Shown in pieces: positions 27,678-35,143 of a stretch of DNA of 64,000 bases (its first letter is position 1; each line of letters opens with the position of its first letter). The DNA is from Aquirufa rosea (GTDB lineage: Bacteria > Bacteroidota > Bacteroidia > Cytophagales > Spirosomataceae): contig NZ_SDHY01000001.1 in the NCBI RefSeq assembly GCF_004118285.1, forward strand, positions 372,001 through 436,000, written 5' to 3'. Below the pieces are notes generated by a model, which saw only the letters and a list, made by a program, of their open reading frames with translations, ran no database searches and was not told the origin of the DNA. The position numbers and the translations under genes were made by a program.

Positions 27678-28790
27678 ATGAAATACATTTTATTAATATT
27701 TACCATTTGCTGCCATAGCCTTTGGGGGCAAATAGAGAAGAAAGATTTGGGCACTCTCTCAGGAGGATCCTATCAAGTACTTATTCCCAAAAATTGGAAT
27801 AAAAAATTGGTCATGTATGCCCACGGTTATCAATTTCAAGGGCAAAAGCCTTCCGAGGCAAATGTGGGATTGGAAAAGCGCCTACAAGTTATTTTGGACA
27901 GAGGTTTTGCCATTGCCGCCTCCGATTACCCGGCTGTAGGCTTTGTCTTACCCGAAGGTATCGATGCTACTGAAGAATTGAGGCAGGCATTTGTAAAGCA
28001 AGTTGGAAAACCCGATTCTACCTTCATGGTAGGACATTCCATGGGAGGGGGGATCACGCTAGGAATCATGGAAAACTTCGGAAATCATTACGATGGTGCT
28101 CTTCCTCTATGTCCCTTGTCCTCCAGGCCCTATTTACAATGCAGAAAAGAATTTGACATGTATGCCACCTTCAATGGACTTTTTCCTGGCATCGTTCCCA
28201 GTCTAAAAGATATTTTCGACGTCAACTCCTCCGTTGGATTTGTGAATTTATCTCAAGCCGGTAGTCGAATTGGGCAAATCACACAAGCCATCATGGCTAA
28301 AGATTCCAGCTTGGCTAAAGCTTTTGCTAAGAAATTTGACCTTAAATTAAAAGATTTGGCGGGATCCTTATTTTTCAATCAAAATGTGCTTCGCGATTTG
28401 GCCATTAAATTTGGAGGAAATCCTTTCGATAATTTACAAACTGTCTATTCGGGATTTCCAGATGATTTACAAACCAATAAATTAGCTGAACGATTAGGCG
28501 CTACGAAAAACCCCAATCAACTATTTTCCCGCTATGATCGAACAGGTAATATCCAAAAACCCGTGTTATTAGTGCATACCATTTATGATCAATTAATTCC
28601 AGTCACTTATGCCGTGGTGAATTATGAAAACATGGTCCATCAGCAACAAAAAGACAAGTATTTTACTGTAAAATATACCAATGGACAGGCACATTGTGCC
28701 TTTAGTCCACAACAATTAGCAACTTCATTTGACTTGTTGAGAAATTGGGTTAAAAATGGAAATAAACCACAGGGAGGATATTTAGAATAA
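27678..28790 (+). CDS. Secreted alpha/beta hydrolase
   Basis: A 370-residue alpha/beta hydrolase with a signal peptide (YILLIFTICCHSLWGQ). Fold markers are VMYAHGYQFQG (oxyanion strand), the nucleophile elbow MVGHSMGGGITLG, an Asp strand VLLVHTIYDQLIP and the terminal histidine in GQAHCAFSP. It lacks a recognisable prolyl-peptidase propeller. Similar proteins are annotated as esterases or uncharacterised hydrolases; the substrate is not evident. Its stop codon shares one base with the start of the MFS transporter gene, so the product may be imported and processed by the next two genes. Confidence 0.8.
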   Translation: MKYILLIFTICCHSLWGQIEKKDLGTLSGGSYQVLIPKNWNKKLVMYAHGYQFQGQKPSEANVGLEKRLQVILDRGFAIAASDYPAVGFVLPEGIDATEELRQAFVKQVGKPDSTFMVGHSMGGGITLGIMENFGNHYDGALPLCPLSSRPYLQCRKEFDMYATFNGLFPGIVPSLKDIFDVNSSVGFVNLSQAGSRIGQITQAIMAKDSSLAKAFAKKFDLKLKDLAGSLFFNQNVLRDLAIKFGGNPFDNLQTVYSGFPDDLQTNKLAERLGATKNPNQLFSRYDRTGNIQKPVLLVHTIYDQLIPVTYAVVNYENMVHQQQKDKYFTVKYTNGQAHCAFSPQQLATSFDLLRNWVKNGNKPQGGYLE

Positions 28791-29995
28791 TGAACTCAAG
28801 CCCCATTTCTGCCAACAATGCCCCCATGTCTAGTTTTCAAATCTTAATGGTAGCATTGTGTTTTTTTATGAATTTTAATGATGGAATTGATGTTCTGATT
28901 GTCTCCTTTTCCAGTTCTGAAATCATTCGCGCCTTTGACTTAAGTAAATCAGAAATGGGCTATATTTTCAGCGCTGGTTTAGCAGGAATGACCTTAGGTT
29001 GTTTCTCCTTGGCACCATTTGCTGATCAATATGGCCGAAGGAAGATATTTATCATTTCCTTAGTCATGGTGAGTATTGGTATGTTTGGCGTGGCCTTTTC
29101 TGGGGCCTATTTACCTATTTTAGGTTGGCGTTTCTTAACAGGTTTGGGAATAGGGGGTATTTTACCAACTATTACCACCACTGCAGCCGAATATTCTAAT
29201 GATAAATACCGAGATTTCAATGTAGGGCTTATACAAGCAGGATGGCCAATAGGAGCCATATTAACAGGTTTATTGTGTGCAGATATCATACCTGTGAAAG
29301 GATGGCAATATGCCTTTTTCTTAGCAGGCTGTTTCTCTTCGGGCATGACGGTTTTGGTATTTTTCTTGATGAAAGATTCAGCCGACTTTTTAACTAAGAA
29401 AATAGAAAAACAAGGTGTATCTGTTTTAATGACCCAGGAACTAAAGCCAAATACCTGGCGACTATGGTTGGCAGCTTTTTTTGGGTTTATGACTTTGTAT
29501 ACCGTGATGAGTTGGGTACCTACCATTGCGAAAGACTCAGGTATGCCATTTGAATTGGCTACCTATGTAGGCATTGCCCTCAACTTGGGAGCCGCCATAG
29601 GGTCATCGTCCATTGGAGCCTTGGGTGCAAGATTTGGATTAAAAAAAATCCAATTGCTATATATGCTTTCTGCCTTTACCCTGATGCAATTATATGCTTT
29701 TATGGACCTATATCCTGCGCTGATTTTTATACTGGTCTTTGGTATAGGTATATTTGCCCAGGGAGGTTTTAATGGAATATGGCCTATTTTATCCCGAATT
29801 TATCCCACCTCCATTCGTGCCACGGGGGTAGGTTATACGGTGGGAATTGGTCGATTAGGCGCTATTTTAGGTCCCGCTGTTTTTGGAGTCTTGGCGGATA
29901 GCCACATGAGTAATTCCTTGTTATTTATCTTATTTTCTCTACCACTTTTGGTGATGGGCTTAATCATACGCACTTTACCATCCAATAAATTATGA
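28790..29995 (+). CDS. MFS transporter (aromatic acid:H+ symporter-like)
   Basis: A 401-residue major facilitator with 12 predicted membrane segments. The motif-A loop reads LAPFADQYGRRKIF between TM2 and TM3, and a related block FGLKK occurs after TM8. The N-terminal FMNFNDGIDVLIVSF and TGLGIGGILPTITTTAAEY resemble the aromatic-acid/proton symporter (AAHS/BenK) group, which imports small carboxylates. It overlaps both neighbours (TAATG upstream, ATGA downstream), so it is in one operon with a secreted hydrolase and a zinc alcohol dehydrogenase. The substrate may be a small acid or alcohol released by the hydrolase; this is inferred. Confidence 0.85.
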   Translation: MNSSPISANNAPMSSFQILMVALCFFMNFNDGIDVLIVSFSSSEIIRAFDLSKSEMGYIFSAGLAGMTLGCFSLAPFADQYGRRKIFIISLVMVSIGMFGVAFSGAYLPILGWRFLTGLGIGGILPTITTTAAEYSNDKYRDFNVGLIQAGWPIGAILTGLLCADIIPVKGWQYAFFLAGCFSSGMTVLVFFLMKDSADFLTKKIEKQGVSVLMTQELKPNTWRLWLAAFFGFMTLYTVMSWVPTIAKDSGMPFELATYVGIALNLGAAIGSSSIGALGARFGLKKIQLLYMLSAFTLMQLYAFMDLYPALIFILVFGIGIFAQGGFNGIWPILSRIYPTSIRATGVGYTVGIGRLGAILGPAVFGVLADSHMSNSLLFILFSLPLLVMGLIIRTLPSNKL

Positions 29996-30984
29996 AAGCA
30001 GGTGTTTTACTAGGCCCTCGGCAATTGCAAATACAGGAATTGAAAAAGCCAGTTCCCAAGGCTCATGAAGTTTTGATTCGACTAAGCTCCACGGGCATTT
30101 GTGGCTCCGATGTACATCTTTTTTTAGGAGACCGATTATTAACTAGCCCAACTGTCCTTGGACATGAAGGAATTGGTTTGATTGAAGCCATAGGAGAGGA
30201 GGTCACAGGTTTTGAGATAGGGCAACGGATAGTGATTGAACCCAACATACCTTGCGGGGATTGTCGATTTTGTAGGCAAGGAAGGGGTAATATATGTCCT
30301 CATAAACAAGTGATAGGGGTCAATACCTCAGGTTGTTTCGCTGAATACATTTGCTTGGATGCTAATTTTTGTTGGCAACTACCCGATACTATTTCCCCGG
30401 AAGATGCTGTTTGTATAGAACCACTAGCTGTGGCGGTACATGCCCTGAAATGCGGTGCTTTAGAAGCCCAGGAGGCTATAGCCATATTTGGATTAGGAGC
30501 CATTGGAATGCTTTTATGTCAATTAGCATTATACAAAGGTTATCGGGTTTGGGTGAAAGATTTGAATCCTGAAAAACAAGAATCAGCCCAACAAATGGGG
30601 GCTAATATCTTGCCCGATGAGTCTTTAGACAGTTTTTTATATGATTATGAGATTGCAGGCATATTTGATTGTGTGGGGGTAGCTAAAGCTACCAATCAAA
30701 TTTTGGCAGCTGCTCCAAGAGGTTCCAAAATAATCCTAGTTGGTTTAGCCAATGAAATGGCTCAATTTGTTCCCTTAAAGATTGCTCGTGAGGGAATTTC
30801 TATATTACCTTCTATCATATACGATCATCCGGCAGACTTTGCGGAGACCCTTGATTTAATTGCTACTAATAAGATTCAACCCGGGAAAATAATCTCTGAA
30901 AGATTTCCTTTGAATAGGATAGAAGAGGCTATGGAGCTAGCTGTAAGCGGGAAAGTTACAAAAGTGGTGGTCGATATAATTTAG
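29992..30984 (+). CDS. Zinc-dependent alcohol/polyol dehydrogenase (MDR family)
   Basis: A 330-residue medium-chain dehydrogenase of the sorbitol/threonine-dehydrogenase type. Catalytic zinc ligands are in STGICGSDVH, and GHEGIGLIE carries the next histidine-glutamate pair. The structural zinc site is CGDCRFCRQGRGNIC, with four cysteines. The Rossmann motif is IFGLGAIGMLL near residue 164. It oxidises a secondary alcohol or polyol with NAD(P). It is the third gene of the hydrolase-MFS-dehydrogenase operon and overlaps the transporter stop by ATGA. Confidence 0.9.
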   Translation: MKAGVLLGPRQLQIQELKKPVPKAHEVLIRLSSTGICGSDVHLFLGDRLLTSPTVLGHEGIGLIEAIGEEVTGFEIGQRIVIEPNIPCGDCRFCRQGRGNICPHKQVIGVNTSGCFAEYICLDANFCWQLPDTISPEDAVCIEPLAVAVHALKCGALEAQEAIAIFGLGAIGMLLCQLALYKGYRVWVKDLNPEKQESAQQMGANILPDESLDSFLYDYEIAGIFDCVGVAKATNQILAAAPRGSKIILVGLANEMAQFVPLKIAREGISILPSIIYDHPADFAETLDLIATNKIQPGKIISERFPLNRIEEAMELAVSGKVTKVVVDII

Positions 30985-31026
30985 AGGATTCGTTCCAAAT
31001 GAGCCTTTTGAAAAAATCTCAGAAAT

Positions 31027-31057
31027 AAAAAAAACCTTGCCAACATTGACAAGGTTT
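31027..31057 (-). terminator. Terminator after tRNA-Lys
   Basis: On the minus strand AAACCTTG pairs with CAAGGTTT around a 10-base loop and is followed by a T tract. It lies 10 bases past the tRNA 3' end. Confidence 0.8.
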
Positions 31058-31066
31058 CTGTAGAAG

Positions 31067-31139
31067 TGATCCCGCTGGGACTCGAACCCAGGACCCATAC
31101 ATTAAAAGTGTATTGCTCTACCAACTGAGCTACGGAATC
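31067..31139 (-). tRNA. tRNA-Lys (anticodon UUU)
   Basis: A 73-base cloverleaf read on the minus strand. The acceptor GATTCCG pairs with CGGGATC with discriminator A; D-arm AGCTCAGTTGGTAGAGC; anticodon arm ATACA-CTTTTAA-TGTAT with anticodon TTT; T-arm with GGTTCGAGTCC. CCA is not encoded. A terminator follows at once. Confidence 0.97.
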
Positions 31140-31273
31140 ATCAAGCTTACGCTTGTATATCGATTGACCCACTCTGGAGTCGAAAGGAAGTTTGGCCACT
31201 GGCTAACTTCAGTTTGCAAAAGAAGAACATTTTCCCCTTATTGCGGTGCAAAACTAGTACGGTTTTTCGAATT

Positions 31274-32011
31274 ATGCAAGACTATCATCTAAATAAAATT
31301 ATATTTTATACACTTTTTTCTTTTGCTATTTGGCAACCTGCTTATAGCCAAACAGATAGAAATCAACTGGCCTTAGCTGATTCCATGTTCAAAAGCAATC
31401 GATTGCTAGAGGCGGAAAAAATTTATTTACCTTTCTTGGATTCTCAGCGCAATGAAAACGAGACCATCCGATTGAAACTGGCTTATATTGCTAAATCAAA
31501 AAATGATTGGCTTCAGGAACTATATTATTTATCTAGCATTCAGGCCGAGCAAGATCGACCGGCTATTGCCAAGCGCCTTCATGAAATAGGAGATAGGCAA
31601 GGACTTTCAGGATTTCAAATTAATCTATTTGACCAGTTTCTTTGGATTTATTTTACCTATTTCCCTTACCTGATGGGCTTTTTCTTCGCACTGGCACTAT
31701 ATGTAATAGGCATTTTAAGCTTCAAAAAAGTCAAAAAGTTGAAGATTAAAGCTTATAATTTATATTACCTCGCATTTTATTTACTGTTTTTAACCTGGTT
31801 TGCCAACTTCCCTTCCTTTTTGCAATACGGTATCATCACCAAAGATAAAGCCTATTTGCGCGATTATGCCTCCTCAGCAGCTCCTGTCAAACAAATGTTA
31901 AAAAAAGGCAATAGAATTATACACTGGCGAAAGAAGGATATCTGGGTAAACTGCTATTTCCAAGGCGAACTTGGCTATGTGAAAGCAGATGACTATTTAC
32001 CAATCAACTAA
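31274..32011 (+). CDS. TPR-like membrane protein with C-terminal SH3 domain (BatE-like layout)
   Basis: A 245-residue protein. The ATG at 31274 is chosen because it directly gives a signal peptide (IIFYTLFSFAIWQPAYSQ); a longer in-frame start at 31214 would bury it. Residues ~27-110 form TPR-like helices (ALADSMFKSNRLLEAEKIYLPFL). Two membrane segments follow (YLMGFFFALALYVIGIL and NLYYLAFYLLFLTWF), then a bacterial SH3-like domain ending WVNCYFQGELGYVKADDYLP. This order resembles BatE proteins of Bacteroidota aerotolerance operons, but no other bat gene is present. It converges on holA with overlapping stop codons. Confidence 0.7.
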   Translation: MQDYHLNKIIFYTLFSFAIWQPAYSQTDRNQLALADSMFKSNRLLEAEKIYLPFLDSQRNENETIRLKLAYIAKSKNDWLQELYYLSSIQAEQDRPAIAKRLHEIGDRQGLSGFQINLFDQFLWIYFTYFPYLMGFFFALALYVIGILSFKKVKKLKIKAYNLYYLAFYLLFLTWFANFPSFLQYGIITKDKAYLRDYASSAAPVKQMLKKGNRIIHWRKKDIWVNCYFQGELGYVKADDYLPIN

Positions 32012-33057
32012 AGGTTAAAAATCTCAAAGCTTAAATCTAAAATAATTTCCCTTTCTGGGTCACCGGAACCAATTACACCTTTGACCCTTAAATCGGCATT
32101 TTTAATGGCCTCTAATATACGAACCACTTTACCCAAGGGATAATTACGTTTGGCAAGGGTATAATCCTTGACAAAATATGGGTTTACTCCAATGGTACTG
32201 GCAATTTCATTTTCAGAAAGTGCTCCCAAATCATGCACTTGTAATACTTTGGCAAAAAAATTGAACAGCATAATTAACATGGGTGCAGCCGGATTTTGCT
32301 TGGTATTATCCGCGAAATAAAAGGCGATTTTTTGTCCCCGATCCGCATTTCGCTGTACGATTGCCTTCTGGAATTCAAAGTAATTATATTCTCTACTAAT
32401 ACCCACAAACTTCTCTACCTCATCTAAACCAATTTCCTTGCCTTTAGGCACATTGACAATCAATTTATCCGCTTCATGAGCCATTCTTTTTAGGTCTGTA
32501 CCCACATAAGAAACCATTAATTCCTGAGCATTGGCTTGTATGGGTAATTGATGACTACCCAAATAATCCTTCAACCACATACCTAGGCGATCTTCACTGA
32601 TTTTTTTAGAACTAACCACTACTCCCTTTTTATCGAGAGGAGGTAAAATCTTGGATTTGTCGGTTAGTAATGTTTTTAGCGTTAAAACTAGCAGTGTTGA
32701 CTCAGTAGGTCTTTCACAATAGTCCACCCATGCCTTCCAATCTGAATTGGACTTATCTTTGGCATCGGCTTTTCCTTTCGCCATGGCATCCAAAAAAACC
32801 GCTTCCTTCACTATGATGACTTGTTTATCGGACATCATGGGAAATCTCCTGGCATAAGTAAGCACATCTCCCAAGGTTTGGTCTTTTCCATACATGACAA
32901 ACTGATTAAAGCTTTGTTGATCAGGACTTAAAACCTGATTTTCAAATGCTTCGACGAGCTGATCAATAAAAAAAGGCTCATCACCATGAATTAAGTAGAT
33001 GGGTGCCAATTTATTTTGCTTGATATCTTTTAATACGTCTTGGACACTTTTTTGCAT
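32008..33057 (-). CDS. holA: DNA polymerase III delta subunit
   Basis: A 349-residue HolA protein, the clamp-loader subunit that opens the beta sliding clamp. The N-terminal AAA+ fold begins APIYLIHGDEPFFIDQLVEAF, followed by ARRFPMMSDKQVIIVKEA, the clamp-binding region. The C-terminal collar domain covers about 210-349. The ATG at 33057 is chosen over the in-frame TTG at 33087 because the TTG overlaps the -7 box. The stop codon shares three bases with the convergent SH3-domain gene. Confidence 0.92.
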   Translation of the reverse strand: MQKSVQDVLKDIKQNKLAPIYLIHGDEPFFIDQLVEAFENQVLSPDQQSFNQFVMYGKDQTLGDVLTYARRFPMMSDKQVIIVKEAVFLDAMAKGKADAKDKSNSDWKAWVDYCERPTESTLLVLTLKTLLTDKSKILPPLDKKGVVVSSKKISEDRLGMWLKDYLGSHQLPIQANAQELMVSYVGTDLKRMAHEADKLIVNVPKGKEIGLDEVEKFVGISREYNYFEFQKAIVQRNADRGQKIAFYFADNTKQNPAAPMLIMLFNFFAKVLQVHDLGALSENEIASTIGVNPYFVKDYTLAKRNYPLGKVVRILEAIKNADLRVKGVIGSGDPEREIILDLSFEIFNL

Positions 33058-33084
33058 GGAATTGGAAGATAAAAAATCAATCTG

Positions 33085-33113
33085 CAAAGCTAATCAAAAG
33101 CTTTTGAACCAAA
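33085..33113 (-). promoter_or_regulatory. holA promoter with embedded 14-bp palindrome
   Basis: On the minus strand the -33 TTTG (33113-33110) and -7 TAGCTTTG (33092-33085) are 17 bases apart. A perfect palindrome TCAAAAGCTTTTGA (33094-33107) fills the spacer, a position where a repressor would block transcription. The initiation point falls about 20 bases before the holA ATG. Confidence 0.55.
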
Positions 33114-33137
33114 AATAATAATCCCAAGGCCACTAGC

Positions 33138-33162
33138 TTTACAAAATATTCCCGTAGGTTTG
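33138..33162 (+). promoter_or_regulatory. Promoter of the SlyD-like isomerase gene
   Basis: TAGGTTTG at 33155-33162 matches the -7 box. A TTT at 33138-33140 lies 14 bases upstream and only loosely resembles a -33 element. The start codon is at 33180. Confidence 0.5.
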
Positions 33163-33179
33163 TTGGAAAATAAGATATA

Positions 33180-33695
33180 ATGCAAATTAGACCGAACTCC
33201 GTAGTTTTCATTTCTTACCAATTGTCCTTTCCTAATGAAGCAGGAGAGCCAGAGGTAGTTGAAATTGTAGATGAAAACGAGCCCATGGTATTTATTCATG
33301 GACTTAGTGGATTACCAGAGGCATTTGAAGATCAATTGAATGGTCTCTCTGCCAATGACACTTTTGATTTTACCATAGCTGCAGCAGATGCTTATGGCAC
33401 TGTTGATCCTAATGCCATCATCGATTTACCTAAATCCATTTTCCAAATAGAGGGACAAGACACCAGTGATATGTTACGTGTGGGAAATTTCATTCCAATG
33501 ACGGATGACCAGGGAAATCGTATGCAAGGCATGGTGGTTCAAGTAGGCCCAGAAACAGTCACTATGGACTTCAACCATCCATTAGCTGAAAAAGATTTAA
33601 TGTTTAATGGAAAAGTCATTAAAATAAGGGAAGCTACACCAGAAGAAATCGCTCATGGACATGTGCATGGCGAAGGGGGAGTACATCACCATTAA
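33180..33695 (+). CDS. FKBP-type peptidyl-prolyl isomerase, SlyD-like
   Basis: A 171-residue FKBP of the SlyD class. It starts NSVVFISYQLSFPNEAGE, has MVFIHGLSGLPEAFEDQLNG, and then the inserted IF chaperone domain (about residues 70-130) seen in SlyD. The C-terminal tail is histidine-rich (AHGHVHGEGGVHHH), as in metal-binding SlyD proteins, and may bind nickel or other metals. The protein is cytoplasmic and assists folding at proline bonds. It stands alone, with its own promoter upstream and a palindromic element after the stop. Confidence 0.9.
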   Translation: MQIRPNSVVFISYQLSFPNEAGEPEVVEIVDENEPMVFIHGLSGLPEAFEDQLNGLSANDTFDFTIAAADAYGTVDPNAIIDLPKSIFQIEGQDTSDMLRVGNFIPMTDDQGNRMQGMVVQVGPETVTMDFNHPLAEKDLMFNGKVIKIREATPEEIAHGHVHGEGGVHHH

Positions 33696-33706
33696 TTTAA
33701 TCTAGC

Positions 33707-33755
33707 ATGTAGAATAAGGAATGTAGATTAAAATTTTACCTTCCTAATTCTACAT
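33707..33755. repeat. Palindromic intergenic element, copy 3
   Basis: ATGTAGAATAAGGAA (33707-33721) pairs with TTCCTAATTCTACAT (33741-33755), 15 bases with one mismatch. On the plus strand it is followed by ATTATTTTTT, which could act as a terminator for the SlyD-like gene. It lies between convergent genes and shares its core with copies at 11706, 16671 and 60863. Confidence 0.6.
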
Positions 33756-33761
33756 TATTTT

Positions 33762-34229
33762 TTACTGTAGTTGCATTTCATTATAGGCGCACACTTCCAC
33801 ACCGAATTTTCGCAAGAAATCCACACCTTCGTCAGAGGGAAGGCCTTTGTAGGATGCGTAAGAATTTAAAAAAATCACTTTTTTGATTTTCATGCTATAA
33901 ATAATCCTTGCGCATGAAATGCAAGGGGAGAGGGTGACATATATGGTAGAGCCTTCTACATCTGCTCCATTTTTAGAGGCATACAATATGGCATTTTGTT
34001 CAGCATGCAGCGCCAGAGAACAAGATCCTTTAGAATCTCTAGGACAACCATCTTCGCCAAATTCATCATCACAATTATGTGTTCCTGCGGGTGGACCATT
34101 GTAACCAATGGAAATAATTCGAGTATCCTTTGTGAGAACAGCTCCTACTTGAGCACGAGTACAATGTGATCTCAAGGCTAAATTTTGAGCTAATTCCATG
34201 AAAATCGCATCGAATGGAGGTTTATTCAT
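33762..34229 (-). CDS. Deoxycytidylate (dCMP) deaminase family protein
   Basis: A 155-residue zinc deaminase of the dCMP deaminase (ComEB-like) type. It has SHCTRAQVGAVLTKD, the GYNGPPAG loop, the zinc histidine with catalytic glutamate in HAEQNAI, and the zinc cysteines in SPCISCA. An extra cysteine/histidine insert (HNCDDEFGEDGCPRD) matches the second-zinc or structural region of dCMP deaminases. It would convert dCMP to dUMP for thymidylate synthesis. It is monocistronic, and the upstream -7-like sequence is imperfect. Confidence 0.92.
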   Translation of the reverse strand: MNKPPFDAIFMELAQNLALRSHCTRAQVGAVLTKDTRIISIGYNGPPAGTHNCDDEFGEDGCPRDSKGSCSLALHAEQNAILYASKNGADVEGSTIYVTLSPCISCARIIYSMKIKKVIFLNSYASYKGLPSDEGVDFLRKFGVEVCAYNEMQLQ

Positions 34230-34399
34230 AAATGGTAAAAATGACTTAAATCTATTTTGAAAGACAAATATCCGATTTATTTTTCAATTGAATAGCAGTA
34301 TAAATAAAGTACATCAATTTAAAGATCTAGGGAAAATTGACGTAGGCTATTATGTAATACCTGAAATAGGCGAAACGTTCGACTTGCCAAGATCTTTCG

Positions 34400-34466
34400 T
34401 AGCAGGGAGGAGCAGAATCGCAAGCCGTCCGTCAACAAACGGATAAGAATCCAACACGCTTTTCCT
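34400..34466 (-). pseudogene. Decayed duplicate of tRNA-Met (3' half)
   Basis: The stretch aligns with the intact tRNA-Met ~110 bases away in the same orientation. Shared pieces are the end TAGC-GGGA-GCAGAATCG, the anticodon-side AAGAATCCAAC and the flanking CTTTCGTAGC. It has insertions (AGCAGGGAGGAGC) and an altered T-arm, its anticodon would read TTA-like rather than CAT, and the acceptor 5' side is missing. It cannot fold as a working tRNA. Confidence 0.6.
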
Positions 34467-34471
34467 ACAAA

Positions 34472-34503
34472 ATAAAAAAGACAAGCCTTGCGACTTGTCT
34501 TTA
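34472..34503 (-). terminator. Terminator after tRNA-Met
   Basis: On the minus strand AAAGACAAG pairs with CTTGTCTTT around 8 bases, followed by T residues. It lies 9 bases past the tRNA 3' end. Confidence 0.8.
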
Positions 34504-34511
34504 ACTTTTCG

Positions 34512-34585
34512 TAGCGGGGAGCAGAATCGAACTGCCGACCTTTGGGTTATGAATCCAACGCTCTAACCATCTGAGCTACCCCGCC
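34512..34585 (-). tRNA. tRNA-Met (anticodon CAU)
   Basis: A 74-base cloverleaf on the minus strand. The acceptor GGCGGGG pairs with CCCCGCT, with a G-U first pair; D-arm AGCTCAGATGGTTAGAGC; anticodon arm TTGGA-TTCATAA-CCCAA; T-arm GGCAG-TTCGATT-CTGCT. CCA is not encoded. The paired first acceptor position indicates an elongator rather than an initiator, though a tRNA-Ile2 modified at C34 cannot be excluded. Confidence 0.95.
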
Positions 34586-34595
34586 AATTGGTTTG

Positions 34596-34627
34596 CAAAG
34601 GTAGCAGAAAGCAATTATAGTCACAAA
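34596..34627 (-). promoter_or_regulatory. tRNA-Met promoter
   Basis: On the minus strand TTTG (34627-34624) and TACCTTTG (34603-34596) are 20 bases apart, a near-ideal Bacteroidota promoter. The -7 box ends 10 bases before the tRNA. Confidence 0.85.
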
Positions 34628-34660
34628 TAATTTCTAAATATTGAATAATTTTGTGCCGTA

Positions 34661-34692
34661 TTGGTGAATTTACAAAGGAAATAATACCTTTG
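34661..34692 (+). promoter_or_regulatory. Promoter of the START-like / LptF-G operon
   Basis: TTG at 34661-34663 and TACCTTTG at 34685-34692, spacing 21. The first start codon follows at 34749. Confidence 0.6.
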
Positions 34693-34748
34693 CCATGGTA
34701 GGGTTAGAATTGAGAGTTATATACCTAATCCATTAATATATAAATATT

Positions 34749-35141
34749 ATGCCAGCTAATCATTTCGAATTTGAATATGAGGTAAAAGCCTCTCCCAAAG
34801 TACTTTATCCTTATTTAAGTACCGCATCTGGACTTCAACAATGGTTTGCTGATAAAGTAACTGTTCCTGATTCAAGTACATTTCACTTTTATTGGGATGA
34901 TGAGAACCATCCTGCCAATTTGATTCAAAGTAAACTAAATAAATTCGTCCGATTTGAATTCATAAACCTTTCCGATGGTTCATCAAAAGGCTTTATTGAG
35001 CTTAAATTGGAAGTAAGTGAACTTTCCAACACAACCTACCTAAAAGTATTCGATAGTGCATCCAAGTTCAAATCAGATGATGATGCTGCCGAACTTTGGG
35101 ATTACCTTTGCGATAAATTAAAAGAAATCGTCGGGAGCTAA
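34749..35141 (+). CDS. START-like (SRPBCC-fold) domain protein
   Basis: A 130-residue single-domain protein with the helix-grip SRPBCC/Aha1-like fold. It opens with EFEYEVKASPKVLYPYLSTASGLQQWFADKV, a standard start for this fold, then antiparallel strands and a long C-terminal helix (DDAAELWDYLCDKLKEIV). Members of this compact START-like group are common in Bacteroidota, without known ligand or function. No signal peptide is present. It precedes the LptF/G-family permease gene by only 2 bases, so it may assist lipid handling at the inner membrane; that is inference. Confidence 0.8.
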   Translation: MPANHFEFEYEVKASPKVLYPYLSTASGLQQWFADKVTVPDSSTFHFYWDDENHPANLIQSKLNKFVRFEFINLSDGSSKGFIELKLEVSELSNTTYLKVFDSASKFKSDDDAAELWDYLCDKLKEIVGS

Positions 35142-35143
35142 TT

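Larger units (their letters stand above)
34230..34748. other. Intergenic region holding tRNA-Met, its terminator and a tRNA relic
   Basis: A 519-base gap without protein genes. From left to right it holds about 170 bases of AT-rich DNA in which I see nothing, a decayed tRNA copy (34400-34466), a terminator, tRNA-Met, and two divergent promoters (34596-34627 minus, 34661-34692 plus). Confidence 0.8.

Noticed and set aside
31150-31205. Possible second tRNA relic upstream of tRNA-Lys (minus strand TTTCGACTCC near a GGGTCA end)
   Set aside because: Only a T-arm-like word is present; no matching acceptor 5' side or anticodon arm was found, so chance similarity is likely.
33058-33087. TTG start at 33087 for holA
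   Set aside because: It lies within the promoter -7 box; the ATG at 33057 matches the usual HolA start.
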